In this document: positions 24,950 to 32,849 of the stretch, piece by piece
How positions within the stretch are numbered: position 1 is the first letter of the stretch
Layout: each line of letters opens with the position of its first letter
Assembly: GCA_964588695.1 (NCBI GenBank)
Contig: CAZPQK010000007.1
Location: forward strand, 107,296 to 171,295
Direction: 5' to 3'
DNA: 64,000 bases
Source of the DNA: CAZPQK01 sp964588695
GTDB taxonomy: Bacteria; Krumholzibacteriota; Krumholzibacteriia; WVZY01; JAKEHA01
Program-made: the position numbers and the translations under genes
Notes under the pieces: generated by a model
Told to the model about the DNA's origin: nothing
Databases searched by the model: none
Seen by the model: only the letters and a program-made list of their open reading frames with translations

Positions 24950-26314
24950 CTATACTAGCTTGTCCAGCAGAAGCGTCGCCAGGCCAAGCACCAGAAAAAA
25001 ACCACACATGTCGGTCACCGTGGTTAGCACCGGTCCGGAGACGAGCGCAGGGTCAAGCTTCAAGCGTTGAAGAATCAGCGGAAGCGTACCGCCTAGACAA
25101 ACGGCGATTAAGGTGTTTGCCGCCAGCGCGAACCCCACCACCAAACCCAGGTAGGGGCTTCCCTTCCACAGCAACGCCACTCCACCCAATAGCGCGCCCA
25201 GAACCAACCCGTTAATAAGCCCAACCAGAGCTTCCTTCCCCATCACCCGCCAGGTTTCGGCCGGCCGCACCAGGCCAAGCGACAACTCGCGCATACTCAC
25301 CGCTACCGCCTGATTGCCCGAACATCCGCTCATGTCACTGATCATCGGCAAGAATACCGCCAAAGCGATCACGGCTGCCAAAGTATCCGAGTAAAACGCA
25401 ATTACGCTGGCGGCAACAATATTTAGAACAATGTTAATCGACAGCCAGGACAGTCGACGACGCGAACGAGCCAGCAACGGCATGGTGCGAAACTCTTCGC
25501 CGCCAACAATCCCGCTAACATGCAACAACTGATCCGCAATTTCTTTTTCGGTGGCGTCATCTACCTGGCTGCGCGTCACCACGCCCGCCAGTCGTCCGGA
25601 CGCATCGACAACCGGGGCACCCAGGAAGCTATGTCGATCGAAGAATTGTTGGGCTTCTTCGAGTGTTGCCTCCACGGCCAGGGTTCTGGGCTCGGGAATC
25701 ATAACGTCAATCACGCGAGCGTCTTTACGCGAGAACACCAGGTCGCGAATGGGAAGTACTCCGATGAGCTTTAGCGCAACATCAACCACGTACAAGTACT
25801 GCACGCTAAAGTCGGCGTAGCTTTCGCGCTTGTCGCGCAAGTCCGAAACCAACTCCGCCACGGTTAAGTGTTCGGGGTAAACCAGAAACTCGGTCATCAT
25901 CAACGCGCCGACGGTGTTTTCGCGGTAGTCGAGCAACTTACGGACGTCGTCCGCCTCTTCCGGCGTCATCTGTTCGATGATCGCTTCGGCGTCGTCGCTC
26001 GACATACTCCCCAGCAGGTCAGCCTGGTGGTCGCTTCGAACTTCGTCGAGAATAGCGGCCGCGTTGTTGGCGGGAAGGTGCTCGATAATTTCGGCGGCCT
26101 GCGGTCCCGGAACCTCTTCGATGACAAAGGCGGCTTCTTCGGGCCCTAACAGCTCTAGCAGAATTTTCTGATCGTCGGCACCAAGACGCGAGATCGTTCG
26201 AGCAATTTCGAAAGGCTCCAGTTCGCTCAACAGTGACTTGGCCGCATCGCGATCGTTGGCCGAAAGCAAATCGTGAAGCGTCGACCAGGGGGTGTCGTCC
26301 CGCGCGTCATCCAT
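24950..26314 (-). CDS. mgtE: Magnesium transporter MgtE
   Basis: 454-aa inner-membrane Mg2+ channel/transporter of normal length. In order: a cytoplasmic N domain of helical hairpins with repeated acidic motifs (EVPGPQAAEIIEHLP, EQMTPEEADDVRKLL), two CBS domains (about 140-265) that sense Mg2+, then five membrane segments (about 290-454). The pore motif GCSGNQAVAV and the conserved TDMCGFF helix are present. It stands alone, convergent with the HEAT-repeat operon. No Mg2+ riboswitch-like leader is evident in the 126 bases upstream. Confidence 0.95.
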   Translation of the reverse strand: MDDARDDTPWSTLHDLLSANDRDAAKSLLSELEPFEIARTISRLGADDQKILLELLGPEEAAFVIEEVPGPQAAEIIEHLPANNAAAILDEVRSDHQADLLGSMSSDDAEAIIEQMTPEEADDVRKLLDYRENTVGALMMTEFLVYPEHLTVAELVSDLRDKRESYADFSVQYLYVVDVALKLIGVLPIRDLVFSRKDARVIDVMIPEPRTLAVEATLEEAQQFFDRHSFLGAPVVDASGRLAGVVTRSQVDDATEKEIADQLLHVSGIVGGEEFRTMPLLARSRRRLSWLSINIVLNIVAASVIAFYSDTLAAVIALAVFLPMISDMSGCSGNQAVAVSMRELSLGLVRPAETWRVMGKEALVGLINGLVLGALLGGVALLWKGSPYLGLVVGFALAANTLIAVCLGGTLPLILQRLKLDPALVSGPVLTTVTDMCGFFLVLGLATLLLDKLV

Positions 26315-26440
26315 GTATGGTCTCCAATGTTAGATTAAGAGCTATTTCCACTGTCCTCCACTGTAAGGCAGAACAGCAATCAAGGCGAGGGCGCTTTGTT
26401 GGTTTAGCGACCGCCGTTGGGAACGGTGCAAGAAGCCGAG

Positions 26441-29035
26441 CTAGTTACCCGGTGCGGGCGCGTGTGGGAGGCCGTGCGAGGCAAGAATTGTCGCGGCTTT
26501 TTGCTGCATCACCACAGCTTCGTCGGTCCGCCCCTGGTTACGCAAGAGTGCCGCGTAAGGAAGCAGAACTTCTGGAACCAGGGGATGGTTCTCTCCAAGC
26601 CCAGCCTCGCAAATGCTGAGGGCTTCGGCGAACCTGCGCTCTGCGTCGTCCGCTTTTCCTTCTGCGGCTGCAACTTGTGCCAGCCCTACCAGAGGTTCAG
26701 CCAACTTGTGGTAGTCGTCACCCGAATGTTCGGCCCACAGATCATGGGCGCGTTGGTACAACTCGCGAGCGGCGTCGTAGTTGCCCGCGTCCAGGCGCAA
26801 CCCGGCAAGTCCGCAGATCGCCTCCGCTGCCCACGGCCCGTCGGGGCCATAAGTTTCGTCGTAAATCGAGATCGCCAGGTTGAAAGAGTCTTCCGCCAGA
26901 GTTTTCTCGCCCAGCGCCGCATAAGCGCGGCCTAGTTCCCACGACGAGGTTGCAACCCGCAAATGGCGCTTACCCAAAGACGTTGTGTGAATGTCGCGTG
27001 ACCGCTCCAAAGTCTCACGCGCCTTTTGGTATTGCTTGGTCGAGTTCAGAAACGCACCGAAAGCAAGACAGGCAAAACCAATTTGAGGGTGCATGGGATC
27101 CAGGTGTCTTTCTCGAACCGCCAGCGCCTGCGTGTACAACGGCTCTGCTGCCTGATAGTTGCCGGCTTCACGGTTGAGCTCTGCCAGGTTAACCCAGTAG
27201 TAAGCCATCTCGGGATCGTCGGAGCCAATGACACTTTCGCGAGCCGCCGCGGATCGTTCCATGTAGGGCAACGCCGCGCCGAGATCGCCCAAACCCAGAT
27301 ACGCGATTCCAACACAGTTAAGTATTCGCGCCATCGAATCGTCGTCGGCACCAACCGAAGATACCGTCAGTGACTCGGCTTCCAGAAACGCGTGCAACGC
27401 CGTTTCGTGTTCACGAATCACGGTCAGCAGAATACCGTATGCCGTCAGGCTTTGCGCCGTTTCAAACGGATCGTCGAGCGCCACCCGGCTAAGGGTTACC
27501 GCCTGCTCTCCCAGCTCGCGAGCCTTGTCGACATCCCCGCGACGGCGATAAATTTCCGAAATCGTGCGCAACAGGCGCACGCGGGCGCGCGGTTCGTCTT
27601 TCAGCGTGTCGAGCCTTTCGGTGCCTATCGCCAGTAACTCTCCTGCCGTCAGGTCCTTTCCGCCCGTTACATCGGGATCCGACTGCTTGAAGATGTCGAC
27701 CAGAAAGTCGGTGGCGGCTTGCGCACTGCGCGCGTTGCTTTCGGCTTCTTCGCGCGCGGCTTCGGCGACGCGGCGGGCGTCTTCTGCTCCCAAGTACAAC
27801 CAGAAGCCAATGATGGTCGATGCCACCAAAACCGCAAACAACAGCGCTCCCGCAATGACCATACCGGCGTTTCTGCGAACAAACTTGGCAGTGCGATAGG
27901 AAAAGGTGTCGGGTTGTGCATGCACCGGACGGCCGTCCAAATACCGTCTAATATCATCGGAGAACGCGGCGACCGAAGCGTACCGGCGTTCCGGCTCTTT
28001 GCGAATCGCCATAAGCACGATAGTGTCAACGTCGCCGCGCAACTCGCGCGATACCGTCCTGCTCTCTGAAACACCTCGCGACGTGTCTGCTCCCGCCGGC
28101 TCTCGACGTACCATTTGACTTGGCGCAACGGGTTCGTCCTGACTAACGGTTCGTTCGAATCGGGATAGACTTGTTCCGTGATCCCGGAAGGGCACGTTGC
28201 CGGTTAGCAGACGATACAGCACAACCCCCAACGAATAGACATCACTCGCGGTCGACAACATTTCACCGCGGAGCTGTTCGGGGCTGGCGTACTGCGGCGT
28301 CAGCACCTGATTTGCCGTCGCGGTGCGGTCGCTTCCCTGCCCTTCGGCGGCATCCAACGCGCGGGCAATCCCAAAGTCGACCAACTTAACGTTGCCTTCG
28401 CGGTCGACCAGAACGTTACTGGGTTTAATGTCGCGATGAATCGTGGAATGCCTATGGACGTGCTCAACAGCCGCGCAAACGCCCAAGAACAGGCGAAGTG
28501 TTTTGCGCAAATCCAAAGCGTGCTGTTCGCAATACTTGTCGATGGGTTGGCCATCGATGTATTCCATAGTGATGTACGGCGTACCGTCGCTGGTTAATCC
28601 GCCGTCAATCATGCGTGCAATGTTGGGATGTTCAAGGCGTGCGAGCACGCGACACTCGGTCCGAAACCGGCGCAGCGCTTCTTCGTCGAACGCACCGCGC
28701 AGGATCAGTTTAATCGCGACTCGTTGATCAAACTCGCCGTCGGCGCGCTCGGCCAGATAGACCCGCCCCATGCCGCCGCTACCAATTTGTTCGACAATTC
28801 GATAGGCACCGATTTCTTTTCCCAAGGCCGGATCTTCGCCGCCGCCCCCGGGTTCGGCGCGCAGCACCGGGGTTTCCAGAAACCCCTCGGAGGCCTGGTG
28901 TGCCTGCAACAGCGAACGCACTTCACTGGCCAACGTCTGGTCATCGCCGCACGCGCGCGTTATGAACGCGTCGCGATCGTCTTGCGACCGATCAAGCGAG
29001 TCGTAGAAAATGTCTTCGGCGCTTGGTCTACTCAC
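26441..29035 (-). CDS. Membrane Ser/Thr protein kinase with TPR sensor region
   Basis: 864-aa protein with the architecture kinase, transmembrane helix, TPR solenoid. A short leader (1-75) recurs in the other kinases here (xRxAFxxxACGxDxxLxxxVxxLL). The kinase domain (about 78-370) has GSGGMGRVY, VAIKLI, catalytic HRDIKPSN, DFGIAR and YASPEQ. A membrane helix lies at about 385-410, and the C-terminal half carries some eight TPR units of the 42-residue kinesin-light-chain-like type. All catalytic residues are intact. It starts with GTG 9 bases after the stop of an ECF sigma gene, as in two other modules of the window. The likely role is envelope-linked signalling coupled to that sigma factor; the signal is unknown. 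Confidence 0.93.
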   Translation of the reverse strand: MSRPSAEDIFYDSLDRSQDDRDAFITRACGDDQTLASEVRSLLQAHQASEGFLETPVLRAEPGGGGEDPALGKEIGAYRIVEQIGSGGMGRVYLAERADGEFDQRVAIKLILRGAFDEEALRRFRTECRVLARLEHPNIARMIDGGLTSDGTPYITMEYIDGQPIDKYCEQHALDLRKTLRLFLGVCAAVEHVHRHSTIHRDIKPSNVLVDREGNVKLVDFGIARALDAAEGQGSDRTATANQVLTPQYASPEQLRGEMLSTASDVYSLGVVLYRLLTGNVPFRDHGTSLSRFERTVSQDEPVAPSQMVRREPAGADTSRGVSESRTVSRELRGDVDTIVLMAIRKEPERRYASVAAFSDDIRRYLDGRPVHAQPDTFSYRTAKFVRRNAGMVIAGALLFAVLVASTIIGFWLYLGAEDARRVAEAAREEAESNARSAQAATDFLVDIFKQSDPDVTGGKDLTAGELLAIGTERLDTLKDEPRARVRLLRTISEIYRRRGDVDKARELGEQAVTLSRVALDDPFETAQSLTAYGILLTVIREHETALHAFLEAESLTVSSVGADDDSMARILNCVGIAYLGLGDLGAALPYMERSAAARESVIGSDDPEMAYYWVNLAELNREAGNYQAAEPLYTQALAVRERHLDPMHPQIGFACLAFGAFLNSTKQYQKARETLERSRDIHTTSLGKRHLRVATSSWELGRAYAALGEKTLAEDSFNLAISIYDETYGPDGPWAAEAICGLAGLRLDAGNYDAARELYQRAHDLWAEHSGDDYHKLAEPLVGLAQVAAAEGKADDAERRFAEALSICEAGLGENHPLVPEVLLPYAALLRNQGRTDEAVVMQQKAATILASHGLPHAPAPGN

Positions 29036-29044
29036 GTTTATCCG

Positions 29045-29614
29045 CTATGAGTTGTTAGTAAGTTCCCGATAAAGCCAGGCGCGAGCAAATTGCCAGTGGC
29101 GTTCAACTGTGCGTGTGGAAACGTTCATAACGGCTGCGATCTCTTCGTTGTTGAGGCCGCTAAAGAAGCGCATCTCCACCACGTTAACCTTGTCGGGATG
29201 ATCGCTGGCCAGGCGTTCGAGAGCTTCGTTAAGCGCCAACATGTCAATACTTGGGCCGTCAACCGGCGCGTTCAACAAACCCGTGATCCCCACTCGCTGC
29301 CAACCTCCACCCCGTTTTTCCCGCCCGCGGGCACGAGCGTAATCCACCAAAATGCGCCGAATTGCACGTGACGCGATCGCAAAGAAGTGCGAACGGTTCT
29401 GCCAATCCACTCTCGTCTGATCGATCAGTTTCATATACGCCTCATTAACCAACGCTGTTGCTTGTAACGTGTGATCGACCCGTTCTCGCTGTAAATGCGA
29501 CTGGGCGAGACGACGAAGCTCGTCGTAGACAAGGGGGTACAGCCGCTCTACCGCCGGAGCCTTGCCGGTGGACGCTTCGCTAAGCAAAACCGTAATATCG
29601 TCGCGTTCGTTCAT
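29045..29614 (-). CDS. ECF sigma factor of the kinase-linked type
   Basis: 189-aa ECF sigma factor. Region 2 contains LYPLVYDELRRLA and HTLQATALVNEAYMKL; region 4 contains MRFFSGLNNEEIAAVM followed by NVSTRTVERHWQFARAW. The xTLQxTALVxEAYxxL signature is shared with the ECF genes at 52246 and 61898. It is the pattern of the sigma family found beside Ser/Thr kinases in Acidobacteria, Planctomycetes and related groups (TIGR02999-like). No anti-sigma gene is present, so control may come from the adjacent kinase. It is upstream of and cotranscribed with the kinase. Confidence 0.93.
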   Translation of the reverse strand: MNERDDITVLLSEASTGKAPAVERLYPLVYDELRRLAQSHLQRERVDHTLQATALVNEAYMKLIDQTRVDWQNRSHFFAIASRAIRRILVDYARARGREKRGGGWQRVGITGLLNAPVDGPSIDMLALNEALERLASDHPDKVNVVEMRFFSGLNNEEIAAVMNVSTRTVERHWQFARAWLYRELTNNS

Positions 29615-29689
29615 GGTGCTGTTTGTGGCAGCACCATAATAGCATGATCGCTAATCGGTTACCCAGCCGTGGTTGGCCCCGCTGGTCGG

Positions 29690-32671
29690 TTAATCGTTCC
29701 TTTGCACCTGGGATGGTGATAGTTCGGACGACGCCGGGCACTTAATCAGCTGAGGACGTTGTCGCTCACGTGGTCCGGGCACGCGGCGACCGGTCCACGA
29801 TCGCCCCACGGGGCCAAGTCCCGGAGAAATCTCGAACGTCGCCGACATAGAACCATCTTGAGTTTCCGAGCCGGATTGATCACAGTACACGCCCTCGCAA
29901 TTCTTGCCAAAGTACGCGTCGTCGTAGTAGTCCAGGTCAATGTCGTAGTAACCGGGCGCGAGATTTCCACCAATGCTGATCGTTCCGCAAGGATTTTCGT
30001 CGTCACATTCAAAGATCACCTGATCGCCTTCCAGTTCGACATAACCGTAACCGGTGCCGGTTACCTGGCCATGCATGTTGAACTGCGCGCCTTCGCCCCA
30101 CACAACGAACGAAACCGACATCGTCGAAGCACCCGCGTTCTGCGACTGATAAGCGTCAACATCCAGGTTGGGATTGGTCAGGCTCATCATTCCGGTGATG
30201 GTGCCCTCAAAATCAAACCCGCCGAAGTCGGTACCATTAGACAACCAAACGTTGGACACCTGCGACGCCGTCAGATTGCCAGCACCAGTCATGCCGGCAG
30301 CAGTGGCAGTTCCCGAGTTAGTGCTTGATTCGTCAAACGAGTCAAAGAACTCGGAACCTTCCTCGATCACATCCCAGTTGTTGAATATCCACTGAAACGC
30401 TGGTTGATTGGCCGGGCGATAACCGAACGAAACCTCCGAATACAACTCAACCTCTCGTTCCAGAATCTGAATCTGATTGGGGCGAATTGCCGACGTAGAC
30501 TCTTCTGCACTCTCGCCGCCAAAGTTCACTTCTACGGTTACAAAGACCTCGTTGCGGTTGTCGTCGAGTGTGATGTCGGTCGTAAACACGCCACCAGCTC
30601 CGGTCTCGCCATGATCTTCGGCTGCATCGCCATTGTCCACGTCGATATACACGCTCATCCCTTCGACATACTGAACAACACCGTCGGTGTCGACACCCGC
30701 TCGAATTGTGATCGGCGTAGGCGTACCCGGCTGAATGATGTCGGTAAAGGATAGAATCTCTACAAACGGCCCGCTGTGCACTGGCGCAAACAGCTCTGTC
30801 CTTGCCGTTTGATCTCCGGTATACAGCCCGGAGTACGCGTAGTAACAAAGAATTTCCAGATCGGTGACCGCTAGTTCGTTGAACGTAACGTTGGCACCTT
30901 CTATCATTGCGACTGCGCTGCCGAAACTCCCATCGGCGTCAAGATCGAACCGCCCGGTATCGTCAACACCTAGACCTCCGTCGCCATTCAGGTCATAGCG
31001 AGTTTCGTCGAACTCCTCTCCACCACGCCCCTGCCGAATAGGCAACGTGTTTTCCAGCACACCCCATGCAACAAGGTCATTTTCATCAAATTTGCCGTCG
31101 GGGTCGCCCGACTCAAACCCCGCAAGGTCCAGCAAGGCTTTACGTACATCTCCGTCGGGAGCGTTGTCCAACGCCAGCACCGCGTCGTAAGCATCAACGG
31201 CGTTGTATTGGTTGGCACTTGCGGTTGCAAGCAACAGACTCTTGGCACCCGACGGGGTCAGGCTCGGATCCAGGTTCAGCAGGTAAGCCGCCAAACCGGA
31301 TACCTGGGCCGCCGACATTGCAGTTCCGCTGTACCAAGCCACCTCACCGTCGCACAACAAACCCGGAGATGCGCCTGGGTCTTCGTTGACGCATGGCCCG
31401 AGGATATTGAACCCGGAAGCAGTTACATCCGATGACGGTGTGGACGGGTCGCCGGCGACAATTACGTTGTTGGTTATTGCTGTAGCCAGCGGCCAGTTGT
31501 CAACGACATCTTGCCACGCACTTTCGAGTGCCATGGAATCGGACGCCGAGAGCGCGTTCATGTTGACGAGTTCGCGAACGTCGTCCACGGCTGCCGCCGC
31601 AATGAACGGAGAGCTAAGCACCGGGTTCGACAACTCCATGCTTGCCGACGTAATGTGTATGAACTTGTGGTAATGCAACGCCGCTACGGTTCGCCAGGCA
31701 AGTACATGCATCGCGCGATCGAACGCCGAGTAAGTTGTAAACGCGGGATCGTTGTATGCCAGGCCGGTGTTGACCACGACGCGATCGCCGTTGGTGGCCA
31801 CGCGATACGCTATGTTCCAGAAAACGTCGGCCCAGGTCATACCTCCCGTCGGCATCGATTGAATATCTAGCAAATCGCCCGGCGCCGGATTAATCCCGGT
31901 GGCCCCGTCCTCATCCACATCGGCGCCGATAATTCCGGAGACAACAAAGCCGTTGTTGCCCGGATATACATCCGGCCCCGGTAGCGGGTTGATTCCCCCG
32001 AACCCGACAATCGACTGGGCAGAGATGTCGCCGTGCGGAATGCTACTCGCGTACGAATCCGGCACTATGACGGGAATCTCGTCGTCGTTAGCGATCGCGA
32101 GTTCCTTCGCGTTCCATGCCTGGTAGGCTCGAATGTACTGGAGATGACTTACATTATCGGGCGGCATACTTCGCTGCGGCTCAGCGAGGGTTATGCGATC
32201 GGTTGCGACGCCGTGGGCGGGAGCGGCATAAATAAATGCACCGCTACTGCGCAGCGCCGAGGCCAAAGCCTGCGCCGCCCCGGCGTCGGCAACCGCGGGA
32301 ACTTTCAACGAAAGAAACGGGCTTCCCGATGTCATGGACACAACGCGAGCGTTAATTGCTTCGAGAGCGGTGTTGACCGACCCAACCGTTGCTCCCGGCG
32401 CCAGGATCGCAATCAGGCGGGTCGTTAGTAGCCCATTATTAATGTCGGCTTCCGGCACCGGGGATGGCGGGAGCTCGTCGAGGGCTTGCTGCGCGGGCGA
32501 ACCGGGATCGCCGTCAAGCAGCACTCCGTTGGGATTCGGGTCGAGAACATCACCGCCTCCCCCACCGTTGCCTGACTGTGGATCGGTTGGCGCAGACCCT
32601 TCGGTTCCGCAGCCCACGACATAACACATTGCTGCTACTACACATATAACGATCATTAGCGTCCGGTTCAC
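29690..32671 (-). CDS. Degenerate subtilase-like (S8) lipoprotein, active site lost
   Basis: 993-aa lipoprotein (lipobox YVVGC, Cys 21) homologous along its whole length to the divergent gene at 32850. The order is propeptide-like region, S8 fold, EF-hand/dockerin-like Asp-rich segment (RYDLNGDGGLGVDDTGRFDLD), Ig-like domain, C-terminal beta-rich domain. The S8 Asp is kept (VIVPDS, about 205). The catalytic His is Asn (GNNGFVVSG instead of HGFHCSG), the oxyanion Asn motif AAGN is missing, and the nucleophile Ser is Ala in GTAMSAA (codon at 31319-31321). It is therefore predicted not to be a protease. GTG at 32671 is the start: GGAGG lies 8 bases upstream, while the longer frame to 32764 lacks a signal peptide. 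Confidence 0.85.
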   Translation of the reverse strand: MNRTLMIVICVVAAMCYVVGCGTEGSAPTDPQSGNGGGGGDVLDPNPNGVLLDGDPGSPAQQALDELPPSPVPEADINNGLLTTRLIAILAPGATVGSVNTALEAINARVVSMTSGSPFLSLKVPAVADAGAAQALASALRSSGAFIYAAPAHGVATDRITLAEPQRSMPPDNVSHLQYIRAYQAWNAKELAIANDDEIPVIVPDSYASSIPHGDISAQSIVGFGGINPLPGPDVYPGNNGFVVSGIIGADVDEDGATGINPAPGDLLDIQSMPTGGMTWADVFWNIAYRVATNGDRVVVNTGLAYNDPAFTTYSAFDRAMHVLAWRTVAALHYHKFIHITSASMELSNPVLSSPFIAAAAVDDVRELVNMNALSASDSMALESAWQDVVDNWPLATAITNNVIVAGDPSTPSSDVTASGFNILGPCVNEDPGASPGLLCDGEVAWYSGTAMSAAQVSGLAAYLLNLDPSLTPSGAKSLLLATASANQYNAVDAYDAVLALDNAPDGDVRKALLDLAGFESGDPDGKFDENDLVAWGVLENTLPIRQGRGGEEFDETRYDLNGDGGLGVDDTGRFDLDADGSFGSAVAMIEGANVTFNELAVTDLEILCYYAYSGLYTGDQTARTELFAPVHSGPFVEILSFTDIIQPGTPTPITIRAGVDTDGVVQYVEGMSVYIDVDNGDAAEDHGETGAGGVFTTDITLDDNRNEVFVTVEVNFGGESAEESTSAIRPNQIQILEREVELYSEVSFGYRPANQPAFQWIFNNWDVIEEGSEFFDSFDESSTNSGTATAAGMTGAGNLTASQVSNVWLSNGTDFGGFDFEGTITGMMSLTNPNLDVDAYQSQNAGASTMSVSFVVWGEGAQFNMHGQVTGTGYGYVELEGDQVIFECDDENPCGTISIGGNLAPGYYDIDLDYYDDAYFGKNCEGVYCDQSGSETQDGSMSATFEISPGLGPVGRSWTGRRVPGPRERQRPQLIKCPASSELSPSQVQRND

Positions 32672-32849
32672 GTCAGTTACCTCCAAAAGAGCCTGGTTAC
32701 GGTGGGCTTCTCTCAGGACGCGTCGCGCGTTGTCGTAAGCCGACAAGAAAAAACAGGTGGGCACATTTTTGCGTGTCGGTTAGCTCGCCGAAACCTCGCG
32801 TACCGAGCGTGACAACAAGATCTTTATCAGCCACCACGGAGAGTGCGCG
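32672..32849. promoter_or_regulatory. Divergent intergenic region of the subtilase pair
   Basis: 178 bases separate the starts of two paralogous lipoprotein genes and must hold both promoters and both ribosome sites (GGAGG before 32671, GGAG before 32850). I could not fix -10/-35 boxes. Shared expression control of the pair is plausible from geometry alone. Confidence 0.4.

Noticed and set aside
29690..32671. Annotating this as an active S8 protease
   Set aside because: His, oxyanion Asn and Ser are all replaced, so fold homology does not justify catalytic activity.
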